A DNA stretch of 64,000 nucleotides, from NCBI GenBank assembly GCA_013792135.1, contig VMSP01000155.1, forward strand, positions 1-64,000, read 5' to 3'. The stretch comes from Desulfocapsa sp. (GTDB lineage Bacteria; Desulfobacterota; Desulfobulbia; Desulfobulbales; Desulfocapsaceae). Below, one piece after another: positions 35,224 through 42,652 of the stretch. A model generated the notes under the pieces. That model made no database searches. It was not told the DNA's origin and saw only the letters and a list, made by a program, of their open reading frames with translations. The position numbers were made by a program, and so were the translations under genes. Numbering within the stretch: position 1 is the first letter of the stretch; the number at the start of each line of letters is the position of its first letter.

Positions 35224-36684
35224 CTACCTAGTGGCTCTACTGGTTTTATCCGTATCGTTACCCCAGATAGAAGACACACTCACACTGCTCGGACAGACGG
35301 CGCATGTCGCTGTGATTTTGGTATCATTCCAAGTCTTAACCGTGCAGGGTACATTTTTACCTCTTTTATCTAATGCAACAAGACCTGCACCAGAATTTAG
35401 GCCATCAATATACTGTGAATAACCGGTTCCCGTGATGGTAACATTGCTACCACTGCAAACGATGGAAGTATTTTTCATGGCGGGCACGACTGACAGATGC
35501 ACAGCGTTACTGGCTTTGTCAGCTTTTACTACGCGGAAGTCGTAATTTCCTGCTTTCAGGGTTGCCGGCAGAGTTACTGTCAGGGAATCTTCAGTAATTA
35601 CAGTGGGAACAAGGTCAACAGGAGTACCATCAAGAGGCGTCAGAACAACTTTAGAGGTCAATACGATATCACCGTCAGGTGTAGTGATTACGTTCTTCGT
35701 AAAGCCACTGCCTGTTGCAGTAATGACAGCAGTGGTTCCCGCGGTAACCTTTGTCACGCTCACCCCTGAGACGTCAGGAATAACCGCCGCTGAAACATTC
35801 ATTTCAGCAGCAGACATCCCGACAAAGCCATGGCAACCATTACAATCAAGATTACTACCAATATGGCCATAATAAGCATCTTCCTTTCCAGGAACAATGG
35901 TGGTGAGATTGGCAGTATTGGGTGAATTGGCCTGAATGTTGTGGAGAGAAGCTACACCATGACACTTTTCACATGCACGTATCGTTTGGTCATCGGGCAC
36001 ATTAAAATCATGACAAAATAGACATTCAGCGGAGCTTGCAAGACCCAGGCCAGTGCTGTGATGGGTACCAGAGTTACTCAGGACATCCAAGCTCGTCGCA
36101 GTATTGAAACCAGCATCATGACAAAAAGTACATTGTCCCTCACCATTTGGACCAGCAGTTGGCTTGTTGCTTGGCCATGGGGTAACCAGGCTTGGAGCAT
36201 AGGTTGGTATGTAATGAGCGACCAAGGGGTCATCAATAAGGCCATGGCATGCCTTACAGTCTCCAGCCTTGGCTTTAATGGTTAGATGATGAACAGAAGC
36301 TTCATTGGAAATTTGAGTATGACAGAACAAACAATCTCTGTATGTATTAAAGACATATGAAGAAGTGACCGGGTTCCATACCTGTTGATGACAGGAGAGA
36401 CATTGATAAGTAGTATCTCCTGACTGGTCAAAAGGTGCCGAATTGGGGACCTGAAGAGGTGTATTGATTAGGAGATGATGACGATTGGGAATGGTTCCAG
36501 GGTCTACAATACTTGGATTCTGATGACATGTACGGCATTCCGGTTCACTCAGATTGTTAAAAGAAGCGTCCGGAATACCTAAAATTTGATTGACAGGTGG
36601 TGGTGGAACATCTGCCCAACTTGTTACTGCGGGCACAACCACCAAAAGCGCAGCCAGCAGATATTGTTTTTTGGTACCAACCAT
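35224..36684 (-). CDS. Secreted octaheme c-type cytochrome with C-terminal IPT/TIG-like domains
   Basis: 486 residues from ATG 36684, which has a G7 run as ribosome site; the 12-residue extension is less likely. Signal peptide LLAALLVVVPAVTSWA. Eight C-x2-C-H motifs between about residues 50 and 290: CRTCH, CLSCH, CLFCH, CKACH, CTFCH, CLFCH, CEKCH and CNGCH. The remaining 190 residues contain no haem but look like two IPT/TIG beta domains (VTKVTAGTTAVITATGSGF; SIVCSGSNVTITGTGYS), the second with four cysteines (VCSG, PCTV, TCAVC) that may form disulfides. Haem plus IPT modules suggest a surface-exposed or filament-associated electron carrier. No membrane anchor is visible. Confidence 0.9.
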   Translation of the reverse strand: MVGTKKQYLLAALLVVVPAVTSWADVPPPPVNQILGIPDASFNNLSEPECRTCHQNPSIVDPGTIPNRHHLLINTPLQVPNSAPFDQSGDTTYQCLSCHQQVWNPVTSSYVFNTYRDCLFCHTQISNEASVHHLTIKAKAGDCKACHGLIDDPLVAHYIPTYAPSLVTPWPSNKPTAGPNGEGQCTFCHDAGFNTATSLDVLSNSGTHHSTGLGLASSAECLFCHDFNVPDDQTIRACEKCHGVASLHNIQANSPNTANLTTIVPGKEDAYYGHIGSNLDCNGCHGFVGMSAAEMNVSAAVIPDVSGVSVTKVTAGTTAVITATGSGFTKNVITTPDGDIVLTSKVVLTPLDGTPVDLVPTVITEDSLTVTLPATLKAGNYDFRVVKADKASNAVHLSVVPAMKNTSIVCSGSNVTITGTGYSQYIDGLNSGAGLVALDKRGKNVPCTVKTWNDTKITATCAVCPSSVSVSSIWGNDTDKTSRATR

Positions 36685-37033
36685 TATAAACCCCCCCATT
36701 TTTGGATTTTTTTTAATCAACCTGATAAAAAGTTATTATTTTACCAAGTTGTTAACTATGTAAAATATAGTAGCTCAACTTTTCGACTTATTAACAGCGA
36801 CATTCGTAAATTGAGAGGGTTGTCACCCCTAACACTTTGTCCGCTATTTCCATGTTGCCTTTTGAGGGCAACAATTTTTCCAGAGGAATAGTCACCAATA
36901 GCGTCTTACCATTCAAGAAGAATGCGGCCTATCACTGCTGTCTCATCAATGATCAATCATAAATGGTCCGGAGAACCTCTTTTGGCATAATGAGTTTCGT
37001 TAAAACATTAACCATAACAAGAGTATCCGAGTC
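36685..37033. other. Non-coding stretch upstream of the octaheme gene
   Basis: About 350 AT-rich bases holding the presumed octaheme promoter on the - strand and a small hairpin GTTGCC-TTTTGA-GGGCAAC followed by AATTTTT (36854-36877). No ORF with motifs. Confidence 0.4.
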
Positions 37034-37470
37034 ATGTCCTATTATAACCCAATCCTTAATCAGTTTACTGCAATTATTCCGAGACCTGAACTTGATTCCT
37101 TGGCTGAACAGCATAACTCCGGTCAGAAATTGCTCTGGGAAAACTTATAAGACAGCAGTGGCGTTCTATGATTTACTGAAGAGCCCTCACCACAACTGTT
37201 GTAACTTTATGCTATTCTTGACTGCTCAGGCTTCCAATTTCTTCTTTTTGTTTATCAGCAAGAAAAAAGAAAAGGTTTTGATCTTTGATGACAGCACCTA
37301 TGATCGATCTCAATTTAAGGTCGTTGAACTTCTTGCCTCGATTTTTATACCAGCCATGTCAGTTTGAAAGGTTTCAAGCTGTTGACACTGGGGGTGCTGT
37401 GATATCACATTTTCGATCCCTAGGGGGCATCTCGGCCAGGTCGGCCTGCTCATCATCAAGACATTCTTGA
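37034..37470 (+). pseudogene. IS4-family (DUF4372-type) transposase remnant
   Basis: An ATG at 37034 reads SYYNPILNQFTAIIPRPELD, then SLAEQHNSGQ and a stop, the N-terminal DUF4372 region of IS4-type transposases. Another frame then gives KKKEKVLIFDDSTYDRSQFK and VVELLASIF, equivalent to the D-D-S-x-Y-x-R-x-x-S-K-x-V-E-L-L transposase core, and finally FKGFKLLTLG near 37365. Large internal deletions and several frameshifts. Its 5' flank recurs in inverted orientation at 40.6 kb. Confidence 0.7.
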
Positions 37471-37471
37471 T

Positions 37472-38305
37472 TTACCTAACATTAGCCTTATTTATAATAG
37501 CAGGTAAAAACATTGTCCATGGAAATGATTTCTTAGAGATAGGGATTATCACTCCAGAGATAGAGCTTGACAAATAAACCTCCGTGTTACTGTCAGGATC
37601 AGTATCTTTCTGAACAAGGTAAAAACCTGCGGGGTTGGTGCTGCCTGCGATGAAAGTTATGACAACTGTTTCACCGTCAACAAGATTGAAATCCCAGCTT
37701 TGTGCCAGGGCGGTGTCTTCGATAGGCTGAATAAGATCAAGGTACTGACCATCAAATGCATCGTAAAAGATCTTATTATCGAGTCGAGAAACAAATGATG
37801 GCAACGTACCAGAATCGTTAAAATTACTAAAAATATCGCCAATATACGCAACTCCACCTGTGCCTAGGGTCCCAGTACTTCCCCAGCCGGGCTCGTCAAT
37901 CTCCCATGAGAGACCAGTTTCCGGAGTACCGCTTGTTTCACCTGTTTCATTGAGTGATCCGTTAATGCTATAATCAAGATCATAGTCAAGATACACTGAC
38001 ACGGAGTGCGCCCCAGCTCCTGTTACTGTAATCGTAAGGGTTCCTAATCCATCTTCAAGAGGATCGACATCGTCGCTGAGATTAAAATTGCTATGATCGA
38101 TGGAGGGGGGTAGATCCGTGAGGCTTGTCAACTGTATTCCTTCTCCACTAAAAAAATCATAATCACACGTCCCTTGAAGACAATAGCTTGTGCCGTCTAT
38201 GTTGATTCCCCAATCGTACAGTTCTGTCTCGGCATGGGCAATCGAGTTGACATTCAACAAAAGATATACAGCAAATAATGATGTTAATAAATGTTTCACA
38301 CTCAC
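37472..38305 (-). CDS. Secreted protein of unknown function with a hydrophobic C-terminal tail
   Basis: 277 residues. Signal peptide LLTSLFAVYLLLNVNSIAHA. The mature protein is acidic, rich in Gly, Ser, Thr and Asp, and predicted all-beta (TLTITVTGAGAHSVSVYLDY; DGETVVITFIAG). Only two cysteines (YCLQGTCDYD), near the N-terminus. The C-terminus, ISKKSFPWTMFLPAIINKAN, is a short aromatic-hydrophobic patch followed by basic residues and might be a sorting or anchoring tail, although it is shorter than PEP-CTERM tails and lacks the PEP motif. No family recognised. Confidence 0.75.
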   Translation of the reverse strand: MSVKHLLTSLFAVYLLLNVNSIAHAETELYDWGINIDGTSYCLQGTCDYDFFSGEGIQLTSLTDLPPSIDHSNFNLSDDVDPLEDGLGTLTITVTGAGAHSVSVYLDYDLDYSINGSLNETGETSGTPETGLSWEIDEPGWGSTGTLGTGGVAYIGDIFSNFNDSGTLPSFVSRLDNKIFYDAFDGQYLDLIQPIEDTALAQSWDFNLVDGETVVITFIAGSTNPAGFYLVQKDTDPDSNTEVYLSSSISGVIIPISKKSFPWTMFLPAIINKANVR

Positions 38306-38858
38306 CTCTTTCTAAGAATGATACCCTTACAAGGTATTTGAATTTACCGATGGATCAGCTTGGCAGTTTAAAACAAACTTCACAAAAAGGCTACACACCG
38401 AGAGAATAAGCGTTTTTAAATAAAGTTATCCTCAGGCTGCTCGGCGCATATGGCTACCGAACAAAATTATTACAGTATTTAATATTTTAGAGAAAGCTTG
38501 CCACATCGTTGCAAAATATTTTGACATTTTCTTATTATATGTTTTTTTTTTATTAACAGCAATTAAAAATGAATTCAAATTCATTTTTAATTGCTGTTAA
38601 TAACGTTCTGATGTTAACTATTTTACTCTTAACTCTTTGGGGCGGACATGTTGTCTTGTGTTCGACACCATGGTGAAATGACCTGGTAGGGTATTAATGG
38701 ACACTTTCCCAAGAGTGGATATATAATCCGCAAGGAAGTGTTCAATGAAATAACCGTTCTTCAGGATTAAGCGTACTTGGGCCCAAAAATGAGTAGAAAA
38801 AAGAATGGACATATAGTCCTTATCAATGCGACCAAGCAAAAGATAAGGAGGGTTCTAC
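38306..38858. other. Gene-free stretch with palindrome and IS edge
   Basis: Contains a 26-bp perfect palindrome (annotated separately), TGGACACTTTCCC near 38698-38710 resembling an IS3-family end, and MSRKKNGHI-like DNA at about 38788 that resembles the beginning of an IS3 orfA. The 73-aa - strand ORF here is not convincing. Confidence 0.45.
38550..38603. repeat. 26-bp perfect palindrome
   Basis: TTATTAACAGCAATTAAAAATGAATT followed after two bases by its exact reverse complement. Nearly pure A/T. A T10 tract lies on the left side of the + strand, i.e. in the wrong orientation for a normal terminator of any neighbouring gene. Confidence 0.7.
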
Positions 38859-39220
38859 ATGTCCACGAGTTTACTGTATCATGGTTTTGGTATTGTTGGG
38901 TATAGTTATATCCGCACAGAGTACAGGGAAGGAGACGTGATTTCCTCCGTATCCAGAAAAAAGTTCAGTCTTCGCTGCGCTGCCCTGTTTGTAAAAGCAA
39001 AAGGATCATAAAGCATAGCTCGCATCTCCGATGGTTTCATTCTCTGCCTATTGGCAAGAAAGCGACCTATATAAAAACTGAGATTACGCGGGTGGATTGT
39101 AAAGATTGCAAAACAATCCGCCAATCAGATATTGGGTTTGCCGATCCTCGTTTCACATACACCCGCGCCCTTGGCGATATGTTCTCGATCTGGCCCGACA
39201 TATGACCATTGTTGATGTCA
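38859..39220 (+). pseudogene. ISL3-family transposase N-terminal fragment
   Basis: ATG 38859 with AGGAGGG upstream. The frames read STSLLYHGFGIVGYSYIRTE, then RCPVCKSKRI, SLPIGKKATYI, RVDCKDCKTIRQ, IGFADPRFTYTRAL and RYVLDLARHMTI. This is the zinc-finger N-terminus of ISL3 transposases (C-x2-C and C-x2-C present). Frameshifts occur near 38945 and 39170. The DDE domain is missing because IS3 sequence follows directly. Confidence 0.85.
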
Positions 39221-39627
39221 AAAGGATGACGAAAGGTCTTGTCATCCAGGCATGGTTTCGGGCTGTTTCAGTAAAACGTCCCGAGAAACGGCCGATCCTT
39301 TATTCTGATCGCGGGAGTCAATATTGCTCCCATGCCTTTGCAAGAGTACTCAAACAGTTTGATATGAAGCCTTCTATGAGTCGTAAGGGTAACTGTTATG
39401 ATAATGCCCCGATGGAAAGCTTCTGGGGGACGTTGAAAACCGAGATGGTCCATCACAGAAAGTATGCCTCAAGAAAAGAAGCTGAGTCTGAGGCCCGTGA
39501 GTATATAGAAATATTCTATAACCGCCAACGTATACAGAAAAGGTTAGGTTTTTGTTCTCCGGCTGCTTTTGAGAGAAAATATCTTATTGAAAGGAACGTG
39601 GCAGAGAGGTTTGGTTTCCACTATTGA
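39221..39627 (+). pseudogene. IS3-family transposase OrfB C-terminal fragment fused to the ISL3 remnant
   Basis: From about KRMTKGLVIQAWFRAV on, the frame is a clean IS3 OrfB end: RPILYSDRGSQYCSHAF with the second catalytic Asp, GNCYDNAPMESFWGTLKTE with the catalytic Glu, then YNRQRIQKRLGFCSPAAFE. The first Asp half is absent. The reading frame is open across the ISL3 junction, so a chimeric 173-residue ORF exists, but it cannot be a working transposase. Confidence 0.88.
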
Positions 39628-39793
39628 CGACCGACCTCATCTCGAGTAAGAAAGAGTTTTTGAAAGAAGTTCTAAAGAGTAAAATGAAAGGATATGTAGT
39701 CCTTATCAATGTTTTTTTGTTGAATAGGTATTGATGGCAGGTAGTTACAAGTGTTGTTCAGTTATGAAGGCAAGGAGACTATAAGTTAAGGTT

Positions 39794-40513
39794 ATGACTG
39801 TTGAAAATAAACATCATATTACTTTCCGTGTCACACGGAATGCGGTCGAATTTCTAATAATTGGTTCCTTGATTCTGTTCCCGGTGACAACGAATGCTCT
39901 TGTAAAGAATACACACCACGATTTTTCCAACACAACATGGGGTAAAGGTGAACTGTGCGTTGTCTGCCATACGCCGCACCATTCCAATACTACGGTCCCG
40001 CAGTCGCCACTCTGGAACCACCAGGTTTCAATCAACTCATTTACACTATACAGCAGTCCAACATTGAATGCCACACCGACCCAGCCCACCAGCATCTCCA
40101 GACTTTGCCTGTCCTGCCATGACGGGACGATCGCGCTGGACTCATTCGGGGGGCTCACAGGGACGACTAACATTCGTGTTCAAACAACTCGAGCAGTGCC
40201 GATCAGGATCGGCACTGCATTGAACAAGCATCATCCCGTGGCAATAATATATGATCAAGCACTCGCTTCAAAGGACGGAGGACTCTACAATCCTGATGCA
40301 CACCCTTCCGGTCTAGGCGGAACCATCAGCCATGATATGCTTAATGGAGGTGTGTTGGAGTGCAGTTCCTGTCATGATGTTCATGTCGGCCGTGGAACAG
40401 GAAATTGCACGGACTGCCACAATTCTAACTATCCAAGTTATTACCTGAACACAAAATCTCTTGTCAAATCCAATGAGGGCAGCGCACTTTGTTTCACCTG
40501 CCACAAAAAATAG
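39794..40513 (+). CDS. Pentaheme c-type cytochrome
   Basis: 239 residues. Signal or anchor helix about 17-36 (NAVEFLIIGSLILFPVTTNA). Five C-x2-C-H motifs: CVVCH, CLSCH, CSSCH, CTDCH and CFTCH. The spacing, with CVVCHTPHHSN near the N-terminus and CLSCHDGTIALDS, matches a family of doubled-CxxCH secreted cytochromes common in Desulfobacterota and Geobacter. Probably periplasmic or outer-surface electron transfer. It lies beyond the IS debris on the opposite strand from the octaheme gene. Confidence 0.88.
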   Translation: MTVENKHHITFRVTRNAVEFLIIGSLILFPVTTNALVKNTHHDFSNTTWGKGELCVVCHTPHHSNTTVPQSPLWNHQVSINSFTLYSSPTLNATPTQPTSISRLCLSCHDGTIALDSFGGLTGTTNIRVQTTRAVPIRIGTALNKHHPVAIIYDQALASKDGGLYNPDAHPSGLGGTISHDMLNGGVLECSSCHDVHVGRGTGNCTDCHNSNYPSYYLNTKSLVKSNEGSALCFTCHKK

Positions 40514-40549
40514 GACCTTTGATCTGTTGCAATAAAGAGATCGTTTTTT

Positions 40550-40660
40550 TGAATTTCTTGCAATTAAGTGAATTAAAGGCATTAATGTGTTAAAGTAGGC
40601 TATGGCTCGGATACTCTTGTTATGGTTAAATTTTTCGCAAAATTCATTATACCACAAGAG
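40550..40660 (-). pseudogene. 5' remnant of the same IS4-type element, inverted
   Basis: On the - strand TTAACCATAACAAGAGTATCCGAG-type DNA is followed by AYFNTLMPLIHLIARNSKK, a DUF4372-like N-terminus that then stops. The flank matches 37008-37033 on the + strand with one or two changes, so two copies of the element's left end face each other 3.6 kb apart. Confidence 0.6.
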
Positions 40661-40811
40661 GCTCTCCGGGCCATTTATTATTATGGCTCTGCCTTTTTTT
40701 CAGTTAAACCGGAACATGAACTAAACAGGCATTCAGTAAACGCATTGGCAGCTCATACTCCCAAAAACGACGATTGCACCGGTATCTGCCAGGTCAAAGT
40801 AGCATGACTGA

Positions 40812-40845
40812 TTTGGTGTCCACTTTTGACGACCTACCTCAATAG
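40812..40845 (+). mobile_element. IS3-type terminal remnant
   Basis: CCACTTTTGACGACCTACCTCA matches CCACTATTGACGACCGACCTCA at 39617-39638, directly after the IS3 transposase stop. It is therefore a second orphan copy of that element's right end. Confidence 0.6.
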
Positions 40846-40907
40846 CCATTCTTTTGAATGGAGAATTAGAACAACCTGTTCAAAATCAAACGCATATAAA
40901 TAAAACC

Positions 40908-40943
40908 AAAAAGGTTCAGAAGGAAACCCTCCTGAACCTTTTT
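40908..40943. terminator. Bidirectional intrinsic terminator
   Basis: AAAAAGGTTCAG and CTGAACCTTTTT, 12-bp perfect stem with a 12-base loop. The A and T runs at its base allow use in both directions; it follows the Lys-rich protein gene and FKBP on the - strand. Confidence 0.8.
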
Positions 40944-41004
40944 CAAAGCCAGAACTTTAAAGATACTGACCCGTCAGCAGACGACACTCTCTCTACCGAG
41001 ATAT

Positions 41005-41187
41005 TTATTCCTTTTTCTTACCTTCCCGTTTTTTCTCCTTCTTCTTGGTCTTTTCCCTGCCGCTCGTCTTTTCTTTTTTCAGTTTTTCACCTTCATCTTC
41101 AACGGGTAAGGAGCAACGGGAACAATGATTGCCTTTTTTTTCAAACTTATGACAACATTTTTTTTTCATCTTCTTAGCGTCACCCAT
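41005..41187 (-). CDS. Small lysine-rich protein with a Cys-rich N-terminus, linked to FKBP
   Basis: 60 residues: KKKCCHKFEKKGNHCSRCSL then a tail of almost only Lys, Glu and Arg. The C-C-H-x(8)-H-C-x2-C pattern suggests one zinc or iron-binding knuckle. GAGG precedes the ATG, and the gene begins 15 bases after the FKBP stop, so they are likely cotranscribed. Similar short C-C-x-K-F/Y-x-K-K-G-K-x-C-x-x-C proteins occur in Desulfobacterota to my knowledge, with no function. Could be RNA- or metal-related. Confidence 0.65.
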   Translation of the reverse strand: MGDAKKMKKKCCHKFEKKGNHCSRCSLPVEDEGEKLKKEKTSGREKTKKKEKKREGKKKE

Positions 41188-41202
41188 TTCCAGACCTCGT
41201 TA

Positions 41203-41958
41203 TTATTTTTTCGCCGGGGCAGGGGCGGTTGCCGGGGCTGAAACTGCTTCTTTCTTTTCAATGCTGATAAGCTCAACATCAAAGAGCAGAACAGAGTTCG
41301 GCTCAATTACTGGTGGCGCACCCTGCTCACCATAAGCAAGGGCAGAAGGAATGGCCAGTTTATATCGGGAACCAACATCCATCAGTTTTAAGGCCTCACT
41401 CCAGCCAGGGATCACCTGATCAACTCCGAAAACAGCCGGCTCACCCCGTTTACGGGAATCATCGAAAGCCTTACCATCAACAAAGGTTCCGGTATAATGA
41501 ACCTTGACCTGATCTCCCTCTTTGACCTTCTCACCATTCCCTTTTTTCAGCACCTCGTACTGCAGGCCGCTCTTGGTGACAACAACACCTTTTACCCCTT
41601 TATTTTTGGCCAGATATGCATCACCAGTTTTCTTATTATTTTCCTGCAGCTCTTTTATTTGAGCAGCCTGTTTTTCCTGCATCTTGGTTGCAAATTCTTT
41701 TTGTACCTGGGCCACTTCTTCTGCGCTTAACAACTGTTTATTTCCCTTAAAGGCATCGGTAATCCCCAGCAGTAACCGATCATAATCAATATCTTCCTTC
41801 ATTCCCTTAAAATAAGTCCCCACATCGAGCCCCATACTGTAACTGAGCTTATCCTGAAAGGTCTTCAATTCAGCCGCAGGTTTATCCTTATCAGCCGAAA
41901 ATCCAAGAGCCGGAAACAGCAGCAGGGCCATCAAGGCAAATACCATCAATCTGTTCAT
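41203..41958 (-). CDS. FKBP-type peptidyl-prolyl isomerase (FkpA/Mip-like), exported
   Basis: 251 residues from ATG 41958, nine bases after AAGGAG; the first ATG at 41967 abuts that site and is unlikely. Signal peptide ending ALGFSA, a helical dimerisation domain with coiled coil (about 30-130: QVQKEFATKMQEKQAAQIKE) and a C-terminal FKBP domain (about 145-235): VKVHYTGTFVDGKAFDDS, VIPGWSEALKLM and IPSALAYGEQG. Periplasmic folding helper. A Pro/Ala tail ends in APAKK. Confidence 0.94.
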   Translation of the reverse strand: MNRLMVFALMALLLFPALGFSADKDKPAAELKTFQDKLSYSMGLDVGTYFKGMKEDIDYDRLLLGITDAFKGNKQLLSAEEVAQVQKEFATKMQEKQAAQIKELQENNKKTGDAYLAKNKGVKGVVVTKSGLQYEVLKKGNGEKVKEGDQVKVHYTGTFVDGKAFDDSRKRGEPAVFGVDQVIPGWSEALKLMDVGSRYKLAIPSALAYGEQGAPPVIEPNSVLLFDVELISIEKKEAVSAPATAPAPAKK

Positions 41959-42187
41959 CACCATCATCTCCTTTGATAAATTTTATTTCAACGACACAAG
42001 ATTCCCACAACCTGACAACCTGATTGACAACTAATAAACATTCTTTATGTTTCGGCAAGCGTTTTCCTGCGAAAGGGACCTGACAACAAAAGAGTACCAT
42101 ATCCCTTAATATAAGCCGTTCTAACAAAAGGACCAACCCATTTCAAGAACAAAGACAAACAGGGCAAAAAAGGCCAACATTCTTCAA

Positions 42188-42640
42188 CTACAAAACAACC
42201 AGAGTAATCCCTCTATTTCCTTTATTGAGATTAACATTGCTTGCAAGCTGAGGAAAACGACGCAACAGATCACGGGTCGGTCCTGATTTCATTCTGAACT
42301 CCTCACCAGGAATAAAGGTATTTATCTCACCCTTCCCTTTCAGATATTCCAGCACCTTCCTGCACTCAACACCGATAGCACCGCCCTTACCGGTGGAACC
42401 ATAGCCATGAATCACCGTCAGGACGCGCAGGTTCTGACGGCGACCACTCTCCAATTCCATCTGCAGTTTTCTCAAGGCACTCTCAACAAGGGGTTTACCC
42501 ATCTCAAGGTTGACCACCTTATGAAAAGCACCCGAAGGGGAGATTACTCCTGGCAGCTTTTTCTCCTGTTTCCCGCCACAAAACGGACAGATTGGCACAT
42601 CATGTGCAATATCATTGCCGCAGATCTGACACAAGACCAT
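42188..42640 (-). CDS. Zinc-ribbon plus Smr-domain protein
   Basis: 150 residues from ATG 42640; the TTG in the track is two codons earlier. N-terminal zinc ribbon CQICGNDIAHDVPICPFCGG (two C-x2-C knuckles), followed by an Smr domain (about 43-150): VVNLEMGKPLVESALRKL and the signature VIHGYGSTGKGGAIG, with RDLLRRFPQLASNV. Smr domains are DNA/RNA nicking or binding modules (MutS2, SmrB ribosome-rescue nuclease). The standard H-G-x-G motif is kept as HGYG. It begins 12 bases after the rel stop. Confidence 0.82.
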   Translation of the reverse strand: MVLCQICGNDIAHDVPICPFCGGKQEKKLPGVISPSGAFHKVVNLEMGKPLVESALRKLQMELESGRRQNLRVLTVIHGYGSTGKGGAIGVECRKVLEYLKGKGEINTFIPGEEFRMKSGPTRDLLRRFPQLASNVNLNKGNRGITLVVL

Positions 42641-42652
42641 ATCCAAATCCGC

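Noticed and set aside
36963-37367. 134-aa ORF as a genuine gene
   Set aside because: It is a mosaic frame through a decayed IS4-type transposase; motif pieces lie in different frames.
38550-38603. Palindrome as an intrinsic terminator
   Set aside because: The T-run precedes the hairpin on + and would be an A-run on -, so neither strand gives stem followed by U-tract.
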